The notes beneath the pieces are model-generated. The model ran no database searches. It saw nothing but the letters and a program-made list of their open reading frames with translations, and was not told the origin of the DNA. Below are positions 31,500 through 42,520 of a DNA stretch of 64,000 nucleotides, piece after piece. The stretch is taken from the NCBI RefSeq assembly GCF_933775445.1, contig NC_065873.1, forward strand, positions 23,250,001 to 23,314,000. Direction: 5' to 3'. A program made the translations under genes and the position numbers. Each line of letters begins with the position of its first letter. Position 1 is the first letter of the stretch. This DNA is from Argentina anserina (lineage: Eukaryota; Streptophyta; Magnoliopsida; Rosales; Rosaceae).

Positions 31500-34400
31500 A
31501 TGGACCTCCATCAGTACCTTCACCACCACCCAAGGTACGCTCCTTCCTCCTCTTCTTCCGACCCTCCTCCTAATTTCCCAAACTACCCTCACCGCACCAC
31601 CAACTACCACCACCGCCGCCACTCCCCTTCTTCTCCGTCGCATCCCCAAAGAACCTTCTCCCCCCGCCCCATCGATTCCGATCATTCCCGAGCCTTCTCC
31701 CCCCACCGCCCTCCGCCTCCCGATTCCGACCGGCCGCGCTACCGCCTCTACCTCGAGGACTACCGCGACCGGTCCAGGAACTACTCCCCCCGGCCGCGCG
31801 ATTACGACTGCGAATTGCATAAACCCTACCGCCGCGACCCCGACGGTGGCGGCGCTAGGTTCAGATCGGAGTACGAGGAGCGGGACCGCCGAGCTGACGA
31901 CAGCGGCGGCGCTAGGTTTAAACCGGAGTACGAAGAGCAACACTGCCGTGTCGTCCGTCGCTCGAGCAACCGCGACACGGCGGCGATTGGTGAAGTGGAG
32001 TACATGAATTCGGGTTGCTACGATGAGAGCGCGTATGAGGAGCTGTTGAGGAGTGGGAGGAGGTATAAGAGGTATGAGATTCAAAGGTGGGGCCTTGAGA
32101 GGCCTCAATCGGAGGAGGTGGAGGTGGAGGTGGAGGAGGGTTTGTATGATCCTTTCGAATTGGATGAACAGGATGAAGCCGAAAATCGGATTGTTTCGGA
32201 GAGTAGGGAGAGGGAGTATTATGGTTTAGAATCAGGGAGAAGAACTAGTAGTGATAGTAGATGGAAGCAGCAGGTGCATAAGAAGAGTGTTTTGCTTAGG
32301 CTTCAGACGCCCAAGCCCCGGGAGAGGAATTACTCGGGTTATTATGATGCTTCCGGCTCCGGTGGGGCATTCAGAGGGAAGGAGGTGTTTGAGTATGAGT
32401 ATTTAGGCCATGGGAGGAAGGAAGGAGTTGAAGAAGTTGGTGGAGGAGTGGATGGGAGAGGTGGGAGTAGTCCTCTGGACCTGGACGTTTCATTTAAGTC
32501 GAATTCGCTGGTGGCTAAGACGACGGTTAGAACTAGGGAGGAGGAGAGGAGAGATTCAGGTTCCGGTTCGGATATGGATTGTTCAGAGTCGCCGCCTGCT
32601 AAGCGCAGTGAGGATGTCGTAAATGTGGATGCTTTGGGGCTTGTTTTGAGTAAGACGTCCAGTCCTGCAAAGGATGGAGTAGTTACTAGTTCTGACATGA
32701 ACTCGCAGCCTTGTTCTGTTGTGACTGATGATGCGTTTGTAACGAGTGAAGTGGAAGTAGCAGAAGCGAAGGGCAAGGGTTTAGATAAAGATGGCAAGGA
32801 TGTTGGTTCCAGTGAGCAGAAGTCTTTTCCCAACACTCCTAAGAAGACCAAAGTAGTGAAGAAAACAGTGATCAAGAAGATAGTGAAAAAGGTGACAAAC
32901 CCGTCAAAAGGTAAGATTGATGAACCCGGGACGAGTTTTGTTCATAGTCCATCTGCCAGCACTGACAAAGGTGAAATGTCTTCCATTTCTAATCCTTGCG
33001 CTAATGACCTGTGTGTGATGCCTGTAGATAAGAAAGTAGAAGCTACTTTGCCGAATGTTGTATCAGATGAAGAAGGCATTGTGATAAACTCTTGTAGTGA
33101 GAATATTGGGAACGACTCAACCTCAAATTTGGGTTATTCGAGTCCTGAAGAGATTAATACTGATCAGAATAACGCTCTGAGTGTAGATACCCCAGTCAAG
33201 GGCTTGGTTACCGTTTCAAATTCTAACAGCAACGCAACTGATTCAATTAGGGTAGCTACTTGTTCTGAAGCTGGTGTTGTGGATGTCAGCACATCAATTT
33301 GTCAGAGCGGAGACATTTTAGCGGTCAATGAAGTTGTACTAAAAGAATCATCACAACCCACGTTGGCTGTAGAAAGCAATTCCAGCTCTGATATCATAAA
33401 TTCAGATAAGATTGATGAACTTATGAATGCCAGCAAAACAATCTGTCAGAGTGGAGATGTTTTAGCGGTTCATGAAGTTGTACCAAAAGAATCATCACAA
33501 GCCATGTTGGCTGTAGAAAGCAATTCCAGCTCTGGTTTCTTGAATTCAGATAATCTGCATGGACTCACGAATGAAAAGGGTTCCGAACATGGTGCTGAAA
33601 CTACCTCAGAGAAACTGTCACATCGGGATATCATTGTTCCTGATGTTGGCACTTTGGATGTGGTAAGCAAACAACCTTGTAGAAATCAGCTCCATACATC
33701 ACTTCAAAATGGTGGTGTATTAGAAGAACATCCTGAGGCTACATCTTCAGCAGAAAATAATTTGTCTGCTGTTTTGTCGAGTTCAGAGGAGACTAAAGCT
33801 GTCCGCTCCAAGATTGGTAGACGTACCAGGTGGGATTCTGATGTGGTTTATATTAAGAAAGATAAGAGTGTTACAGTTTCCATTGGTGGGAATGCCAATT
33901 TTACTGGCAAAGACCCATCCCCTGAATGTGCATCTAGATCTTTTATAAATTGTGCCACAGAAAGACTTGCAAATATTCCAGTGTCAGTTGGAGAGACTAA
34001 GAGTGCAACACCTATGATTCAAAATAAGAGAAAAATTAAGTCGCAGTTGGACTCTTCAAGGATATCCTATACTTGTGCAGATCCTGTAAATATTTCTGTC
34101 CGTGAAAGACCCTTGGATACTACAGCAAGTTCATTCCTGAAGGATCCTAGTCATGCAGAAGTTTCTGGTGTTCAAATGACAGATGTGGGATCACAGCCTG
34201 GTAATGATGGGGTCAGTATTTTAAATGGAAAATGTTCAGTAAATGGGTTTTGTGATACTAACTTTTCAGGTAGAATTGATGTCGAGTATGATACCAATGA
34301 GACTTCACCCGAGTCAAAGAGGAGAAAAGTATCAGGCTCTCAATTGGCTTTGACGTCAGTTCAAACCAATGGAGGACCTGCAAATAAATCTACATCTTGT

Positions 34401-37400
34401 ACGCACACATCTTTAACTCATAATGATGTTTCAACAGATCAAGCAGACAAAGGTGCTTCTTCTTGCATAGGTTCTCAGTGTGCTACTTCTAATATTATTC
34501 CTTCTCCCATGGAAATCAATGAATATCTTGAGGATATAATGGCTGCAGTATCATCTGAAACTGTAGCTATAGCTAGGGACTCCTCTACTACTGATGATAT
34601 GAAGTTTGAGCGGCAAGGTGTTGATTCTTTTACATTTTCTGAAGTGTCAGGTAATCAACATATGGAAGTTCCATGCCCTTCACAATTGAAAATTGATGAG
34701 AAAGAGGATGGTACTGAAATTATGGTTTTAAATAATCATCACCTTGATATAGATGGTTGTCATGAAAAAGATATTGATGTTTCTGCAACAAATGATCACA
34801 TTATGGTCCAAGGTGAGGCTCCATGTACATCTCATTCAGATGTCCAGCGTGCAAATTTAAGTGATAATTCTTTCGGTAGAAATATGGAATCAAATGGCCT
34901 CAGTATCAAGGATAAATTGCCTTTTGTGCCAAGTGGTCTGTTGTCAGTTGGTAATGGCAATGAAGTAACGACTACCAACTCGAGTGATGAAGGCATGAAG
35001 TCTGTGCCTGATATGCTGTCGGAAACAGGTACTCCAGAGACTCCCACTAGTATCACTGACGTGCATCTGCTGATTTGTAATCCTTCAGTTATGAAAAGTT
35101 TTGACGAAAAAGTTTGTGGGAATGACAAGAAATTAGAGGCGAAGTCTGACGTTGCATCTACTGGGAATTTATTCGCAGAGACCAAAACTAATTTAACATT
35201 AGTTCATGGGACTGAAGGTCACCAATCAGTCACAGGAAAGATTGTACCTTTCAAATTGCAGGATTCCAAAAAGACATCTCATGGTCCGCATCTCATAAGC
35301 GCTGAATCTGCATTGAAGAACCAGCTAGGTCAGGCTACCCATAAGAATGTTCCAGGTCGTCCATATCCCGCCTTCACTACCTCACAGAAGGCTACCTCTT
35401 CAACGCATATATCAAAGCCTCGGACTTGGCATCGAAATGCTAATGCATCTGCAATTCCTCTTCATGCAAGTACTGTTCCACCTCAAAGGCAGTTGTCACA
35501 AAGAAATGGAAAGCTTGAAAGTAATTCTTATGTTCGTAAAGGTAACACCCTTGTTAGAAAACCTGCTTTAGTTGCTGCTGTACCACAAAGCTCTCAAGAT
35601 CTCAATTCATCCGTTTATCAGTTGAATATGTCAGCTACAGATGCATTGAAGAAGAATGCAGGATTTGACACGAGAACAGGTGGGATAATTGCCCCTTCAG
35701 ATAGGCCCACAGCCCCACTACCCAGTGGAGTCAAAATGTCTACATCTGCTGCCATCTCTTTGGAGATTCCATCCTCATTAGCTGAACCTCCTCTAACTGA
35801 TTTCCTTGAAACTAAATCAGATCCTATGAATTGTTCAGGGATGAAAGATGTAGAAGGATCAGTGGACTTGCCGGCAACTTCTGATACCCAGGAATTCCAT
35901 AGTGGCCCAGTCAACAATCTACATGATGGGAATTTGACTTCTTCAAATGTGAAGAAGGTTATATATGTAAAACGAAAATTAAACCAGTTGGTTGCATCTT
36001 CAAATCCTTTAGACCTTTCTGTCCACAATGCTGATAAGAACCAACCCTCAGATGGTTACTACAAGAGGCGCAAACATCAGTTAATTAGGTCTTCTTTGGA
36101 TAGTAATGGCAAAGGGACGGTTCTCCTGCCCACTGACAATCTAAATTCAGGGGTGCAAAAGGCTCGTAAGGTTATACCTAGTAGAACATTTAACAAGAAG
36201 CGATCACTTAAGGGTATGCTATTTGAACTTGTCCTATACCTGTTGGTTAGCAATATATATATTTTCTATATAGATGAAGATGCAATACAAAAAAGTTCTG
36301 AAAGGCCTTTGTTGCCTCTGGGAAAAAGTTGATTGGATCAATTCCAGTTGTTTGATTACTCCTAAATGAAGCATCATAATGTTTCTCTATCTGCAACTTC
36401 TCTAACTTAATTTTGTTCTTGGAGAGCATCATGTTCTTTTCATATTTCAAGGTTTAGGATGGTGAAATTTTACAAGTTTACAGTCTCTTATGGGCCACTA
36501 TGTGCCGGAATGTGTTATTGTATTTCGGAGTCTGTAATTGCTGATGTACTGGTATCTGTCTTTCTTTGGTATGATATAGTTAAGTTTATCTATTTGCAGC
36601 TGTTGCAAGGACAAGTATAAAAAGCTCTTTGGTCTGGACACCAAGTGGTACACAGTCATCAATTAAGAATGGTAGCTCATATGACCATCGGAAGATTTTG
36701 CCTCACCTGTTTCCGTGGAAAAGAGCAACATACTGGAGAACTGTCATGCAAACACAGGCTTCCAATTTCAATTATAGTTCCTCAACAACAATCAGGTATC
36801 TGATTTTCTCGCTTCTGGATTTATATTTAACGAGTCAGTTTTGGTTGTTGCCTAAACAAATCAATGTTGATCTAATCTTTCAGTAAAAAGTTGCTGCTCT
36901 CAAGGATGAGGGATACCGTATACACTAGGTCAACCCATGGCTTTTCACTTAGAAAGTACAAGGTATTAAGTGTTGGTGGATCTAGTTTAAAATGGTCAAA
37001 ATCCATTGAAAGTCGCTCAAAGAAAGTAAATGAGGTTAGTTGGCTTTAGTATGCTGCAGCACGTCATATTTTTCCATGGAAATCATTCATTGTATACGAA
37101 CTATGAAGTTATGGTTTCAAGTCAAGAGTACCCATTTCTTTGTCCATCTTATTATTATTATTTTTTCAATACAATTTGTCCAGGAAGCTACACGGGCTGT
37201 TGCTGAAGTAGAGAAGAAGAAAAGGGAACACAATGATTCAACCTGCACTAGTTCTGGTTTAAAAATCAGAAATTCGCCAGGTAAGTCATTCATAGTACTG
37301 TTTAGAACATATAGATCCATATCATAGTTTTGGTGTCTTCAATGCCCTGCATAAAGTGCACCTTGTATGTGTGGTGTCACTTATGATTTTTTGCTTGACT

Positions 37401-39972
37401 ATTAAGTAATTGCTTGTGCAGCAGGAAAACGAATATTTCGCATTGGCTCTGTTCATTACAAAATGGATCCTTCTAGGCGGACACTTGAGAGGATTTCAGG
37501 TGGTCTTCTCTTTTTAATTATTTTTCATATTGATGTATTCTTGTCACTGAGCTCTAGTGATTATTTCAATAACATATTTTTAACATAGAAGCAGATGGGT
37601 CAGTCATTGTTTCAAAATGTACCACTGAGTTTTTCACAATTTCTGATCATGTTCTTAAGCTAAGAGGAGTATTTTTCTACTTGTTGGAATTGTCTGTCTC
37701 CATGTCTGGTTGTTTTAGAGAAACATGTTCAATGTGACTGATGGGTCAGGTACAGTTTTAAAATGTACCACTGCTCTCTCATTGATTCTTATGTATATGG
37801 TTGTTTTTAGAAGAAACATGTCCGTTGTGGTTGATAACCTTTAAGTGAATGTACCAACATACAAATCTCTTTTGAGGTTCCCCTGCTTTGGTGTATTCTG
37901 ATGTATTGTGTTTAAAACTTGGTAAAGTACATGTACCAACATACAAATCTCTCTTGAGCTTCCTCTGGTTTGCCGCATTATGATATATTATGTTTAAAAC
38001 TTGGTAATATATATGTAAATAAGCTCAGTGAATGTAATTTTCTCATCTTGTTTTGTAGATGATGATTCCTCGAACTCTGCAGTGCTGAATTCAGAAAATG
38101 ATGTCAAGAGATCTTATGTTCCAAGGAGATTGGTGATTGGGAATGACGAGTAAGATGTTCTACTTTATGCCTTAAAAATAGATTGGATACAGAACCACAT
38201 ACGAATGTTGTCTATTGAGAGTGACAAAATAACACTTTATTTCTCAAATTTTGTACTTGTTAGATATATAAATGCATTCTTATATGGGCAGATATGTGCG
38301 CATTGGAAATGGTAATAAGCTCATCAGAGATCCAAAGAAACGAACTCGCATATTGGCAAGTGAAAGAGTTAGATGGAGTTTGCACACTGCCAGACAGCGT
38401 TTAGCTAAAAAAAGGAAATATTGCCAGTTTTTCACACGTTTTGGGAAGTGTAACAAGGATGATGGAAAATGTCCCTATATACATGACTCATCCAAAATTG
38501 CAGTCTGCACAAAGTATCTGAATGGTTTATGTTCCAATCCCACCTGCAAATTGACCCACAAGGTTTACCATATGATGGAACTTCACGTGATCTACAACAG
38601 AACTTTGTACTCCTTTGTGACGTTATTTCCTTTTTTTATCTTTTCCTTTATTAAACTTATTTTGTCATGCAGGTCATTCCAGAAAGAATGCCAGACTGTT
38701 CTTTCTTTCTGCAAGGTGCTTTCTGCTAGTATATTTCTAATTCAAGGTAGAAGTGAATGCATAGAACTCTGACACGTTTCCTGCAGGTTTATGCACCAAT
38801 AAAAAATGTTCTTACAGACATGTAAATGTGAACCCGAAAGCATCTATTTGTGAAGGATTTCTTAAAGGTTATTGTGCTGACGGAGATGAGGTACTGTTTT
38901 CTGTTCTAAAAATCTTTCTCCCGGCCATTGTTTTTTTGTAAAATATGATTTTTACTTCATTCATTTTGTATGTTTTGCTACATTGAGGCCTTTATGTTAT
39001 TTACACACATGCATATGGATATACATTCATTGACTTATCATATTTGAGGAGGGCTGACCTTCCTGGTATCTGCTATCTAGGGCGGGCTGGTTAGGGTGAA
39101 ATTAGATGCTTGGGTGTATGGGAAGATAATGGGTGGTTGACAGATGAAAAAATGAGAGAAATTCTATTGGGTTTGGGTTGTAGCAGAAGTATTGGACGTA
39201 GTATCTGATAATCGTATTCTTTGGTGAATGGGAATGTCCTAGAGTTTTTTTTATTTAATTTATTAAATTCTATGCATTATATAGATAAGAAGATTACAGT
39301 CTTACACCACGGATAAGGACTTAAAAAAAAAATTTAGCCCTTGACCACTATCTAGGAAAACTCTCATCAATTTAATAGGGAATTTTGATGACATATTAGG
39401 GTGCATAGAGTGCAGATTTTAATTTTCGTTGTTTTATTTTTCTATTTTGATGCACATTTTAGATCTCTGTTGAACTTGATAACTTCCCGTCTTTTAACAA
39501 ACAAACATACACGATACACTAATGTTGGAGCAAGTAAATTCGAATGTATATATCTTCCTCACAGTGTCGGAAGAAGCACAGCTATGTCTGCCCGACTTTT
39601 GAAGAAACAGGAACGTGTCCTCAAGGGCTCAACTGCAAACTTCACCACCCTAAAAAGCGAACGAAGGGAAAGATAAAGAAACGATCAATAGAACATAAAA
39701 GTGGTTGGGGACGTTACTTTGTTTCCAAGGATGTCGCTCTTTCTGAGCCTGTAACTGTGTCTGCAAAGCACTGTGCACACAATGGTGACGACATATTTGG
39801 TAATGATTTCATTAGCATCAATGGTAGTGATGAGGAGGCTGGAGAAAGTAACATTCCACCTGAGCAAACAACATTTTACGACAGTAATCCTTCTGAATTA
39901 GACTTAGATGATCTTGATGAGCTAGTTAAACCGGTACTTTTGTTGGATAAGATGAAGACGAACAACTTCTGA
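31500..39972 (+). CDS. CCCH zinc-finger nuclear protein (ZC3H3/C3H7-like)
   Basis: Exons: 31500-36213, 36600-36795, 36884-37034, 37184-37280, 37425-37499, 38059-38149, 38292-38562, 38673-38715, 38787-38890, 39565-39972; about 2049 aa. The giant first exon is low-complexity: His/Pro/Arg-rich start, a Lys-rich VKKTVIKKIVKKV, then Ser/Thr-rich text with a 48-aa internal duplication. The C-terminal part has YVRIGNGNKLIRDPKKRTR followed by five CCCH fingers (CX8CX6CX3H, CX7CX4CX3H twice, CX7CX5CX3H, CX8CX5CX3H) and an acidic end. The order and spacing match plant zinc finger CCCH protein 7 and animal ZC3H3, which acts in mRNA 3' processing and export. A nuclear RNA role is inferred. ATG 31500 gives MDLHQYLHHHPRY. 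Confidence 0.88.
33294..33581 (+). repeat. 144-bp internal duplication in CCCH exon 1
   Basis: The segment ICQSGDILAVNEVVLKESSQ is followed 48 residues later by ICQSGDVLAVHEVVPKESSQ, and AVESNSSS also recurs. The copies start at about 33297 and 33441 and stay in frame. Confidence 0.9.
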
Positions 39973-40951
39973 AGTGGCAGCCAAAGAGATACATGATTTA
40001 TACCATGTAATGTAGTTGACTACTTGCCGACAGTATGATTGGGTAAATTGATTTGCGAGAGTATAGGCTCCCCTTTTTCTTTGATAAGGTGGAGGTCTTT
40101 AGGCCAAGGGAAGATCCTAAACAGGAACTGGTATGAGCTTGTGTACCAGCTGAAGCAGGGCTACAGAGATATGGAACCCAAGGTGCCTGCGCATAATTGT
40201 GGTGCAAAAGAAAGCACCAACAAGGAGACTGGGGTAAAAGGTTTTTTTGGTTGTCAAGCTGAGTATAGCCAGACTTGCGGATTCTGGGAGGGTCAGAAGA
40301 GATGTTTATGGAAGACCTTGCGGCCAATATTCACTCCAATGTTCCCATCTGAGAGAGTTAGCAGCAGATTCTGCTTAGCGGGCACCAAGTCAAGTGCACG
40401 CTGCACTAACCAGAGTTCATTCTTTTTCTAGGATTAGAGGTTTCTTTCTTTTTGTTTGTTTTTCTATACTCTTGATTGTTGTCCATGTACATTTGATATA
40501 CAAGATAAATTGAATTGAATGGTAAAGCATTAAATCTTTGAGTAAGAAACAGAATGTTGTGTCAACTTTTTCCCTTGAGCTTTCCCTCTGAGCTTGTGTT
40601 TTTCTTTGAACTCTGATGGCATGTGGACTGTATTATCAGATTGAAACAAGAATATATTTACCTTGAGGGCATGAAATTTTTGTAAATATGTAACACTAAG
40701 AAAAATAAAAGAGTAGTTAAAAACAAAGGGCTCCTTCTGTGTTCAATAGGGGAAGAGGAGGAAATGAGAACTCACCACACGTCTGCCAGTACACTACAAG
40801 AAAGCTTATCCTCATACATATGTGGACCAATTTCTATTGGCCTTCCAAAAATTTCCAAAAACTTTGGTACCAAAGAGCAATATTACTCACTGAACTGCAT
40901 AAAAAGAATGAGAAGTTTGCCCCCTAAAATAAAGTGCTTCTACATTTAGCC
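39973..40951. other. CCCH gene 3' flank and PnsB4 5' flank
   Basis: The open frame at 40039-40431 starts just after the CCCH stop and has no recognised domain; it is probably 3' UTR. Bases 40450-40951 are AT-rich and are the likely PnsB4 promoter and 5' UTR. Confidence 0.5.
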
Positions 40952-42066
40952 ATGGCAGCAATTTCTTCTTATATGGCTTGTGCAAAGTTCTCTATGTTGG
41001 GTTATGCTGGTAGAGGAAAACAACTGAGAAGCAGAAGTAACTTCTTCGCTAAATCTCAGCAGCAACCTGGTGAAGTCCAAGAACCACAAGAACTAAATGT
41101 ACAAGAACCACAAGTACAGAGAGATAAAGGAGAGCCAAAAGGAACAGTGCCAAGGCCAGTAGAGGCTCAAGTGAATGTGAAGAGTAAGAACATGGGGAGA
41201 GAATATGGTGGAGATTGGCTTAGCTGTGCCACAAGGCACGTGAGGATTTATGCAGCTTATATAGACCCAGAAACCTGTGCTTTTGATCAGACACAGATGG
41301 ATAAGCTCACCATTATTCTTGATCCAACCAATGAGTTTGTGTGGACTCCAGAGACTACAAACAAGGTCTACTCCTACTTTCAAGAGCTTGTGGATCACTA
41401 TGAGGTAAACTTGTTTATGATCATACAATCTTTCCGTTCCTTGTGATGTATGTTAGTGTTCCTATTTAAGTCACATGCACAATGGTATGGATGTTTTTGC
41501 TCAGTATTCATATTAGATGATAATTAGACTTAAAACATTCCGTAGTTAGGGATAGTGCAACAATGTGTTGTATGTCAAATTAATGCTTCTCTACCACCAA
41601 AGTATAAAAAGAGGGATCATCTTGCAGCTTGCAGATCAATAATTAAGTGAAAGTGAGGATTAGGTTCTAAACTAGGATGCAGCCAGAATTTAAGAATTAT
41701 ATACCTCCTAAATTTTCTCCTTCTAAAGTGGAGAAACCATGGGGCTCCGATTTAAATATGATATCCTTTTGGCCTTGCCTTCTGATCTGGTATAACACTA
41801 GTTTGTAGAATACATACTTCTTTCAAATTTTCAGTAGTTGAGGTGTTGTTGCTCACTGAGACATCTACGCTTGGTGTGAAATTCAGGGTGCAGATTTGAC
41901 AGAATATACTCTGCGTCTGATTGGTTCAGACATAGAGCACTACATAAGAAAGCTTCTCTATGATGGAGAAATCAAATACAACATGGATGCCAGAGTCCTT
42001 AACTTCAGCATGGGTAAGCCTCGCGTTATGTTCAACAACAACGAGTTTCAACCTTCGGATGCATGA
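40952..42066 (+). CDS. PNSB4: Photosynthetic NDH subunit B4 (NDF6), chloroplast
   Basis: Two exons, 40952-41404 and 41887-42066, give 210 aa. The first 60 or so residues are Ser/Ala/Gln/Arg-rich and poor in acids at the start (MAAISSYMACAKFSMLGYAG), as in a chloroplast transit peptide. The conserved part reads GDWLSCATRHVRIYAAYID, FDQTQMDKLTIILDP, YFQELVDHYE, LIGSDIEHYIRKLLYDGEI and LNFSMGKPR. I recognise this as the NDF6/PnsB4 family, a nuclear-encoded subunit of subcomplex B of the chloroplast NDH complex that supports cyclic electron flow around photosystem I. No known catalytic motif. The intron is a simple GTAAAC...CAG. Confidence 0.8.
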
Positions 42067-42520
42067 TGGAAAAACTCAGAGTTGCCAAACACTACGGCTG
42101 GAGAAGAAGACGAACGCATTGGGGTTTCTATGAAATGAAGAGCGAAAGATTAATGTTATTCTTCCATATGTTCTTACCCATCAAAGGTTAATATCTGATT
42201 ATGTCGAGAGAACGTACATCTCATTTTGTTTTTCTAGAAGTTAACTACTCTGAAATGAAAGTGAGAAAAGATTATCAAGAAATCTGATTGACTGATGGGA
42301 TTAAAGACTGATTAAGCAAATGACAACACAATTATTCCACCTCTTTGTTCTAACCGGCTATTACAACTACTCCAGAACAGAACCACTATTGACTGCATTG
42401 ACGGATAAAGAGCTACATCGTGCATCAAGTGTGCCAAACCACAGACTACTTTCAATGCGCGATACATAAAATGTGCATGACACAGCCTAATTACAACAGG
42501 TGCACTCAAGATTTGCTCCG

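Noticed and set aside
31308..32108. Long 266-aa minus-strand frame
   Set aside because: It is the antisense shadow of the low-complexity, GC-rich start of the CCCH gene and has no domain.
40039..40431. 130-aa plus-strand frame after the CCCH gene
   Set aside because: No recognisable domain; it starts 67 bases after the CCCH stop and fits 3' UTR.
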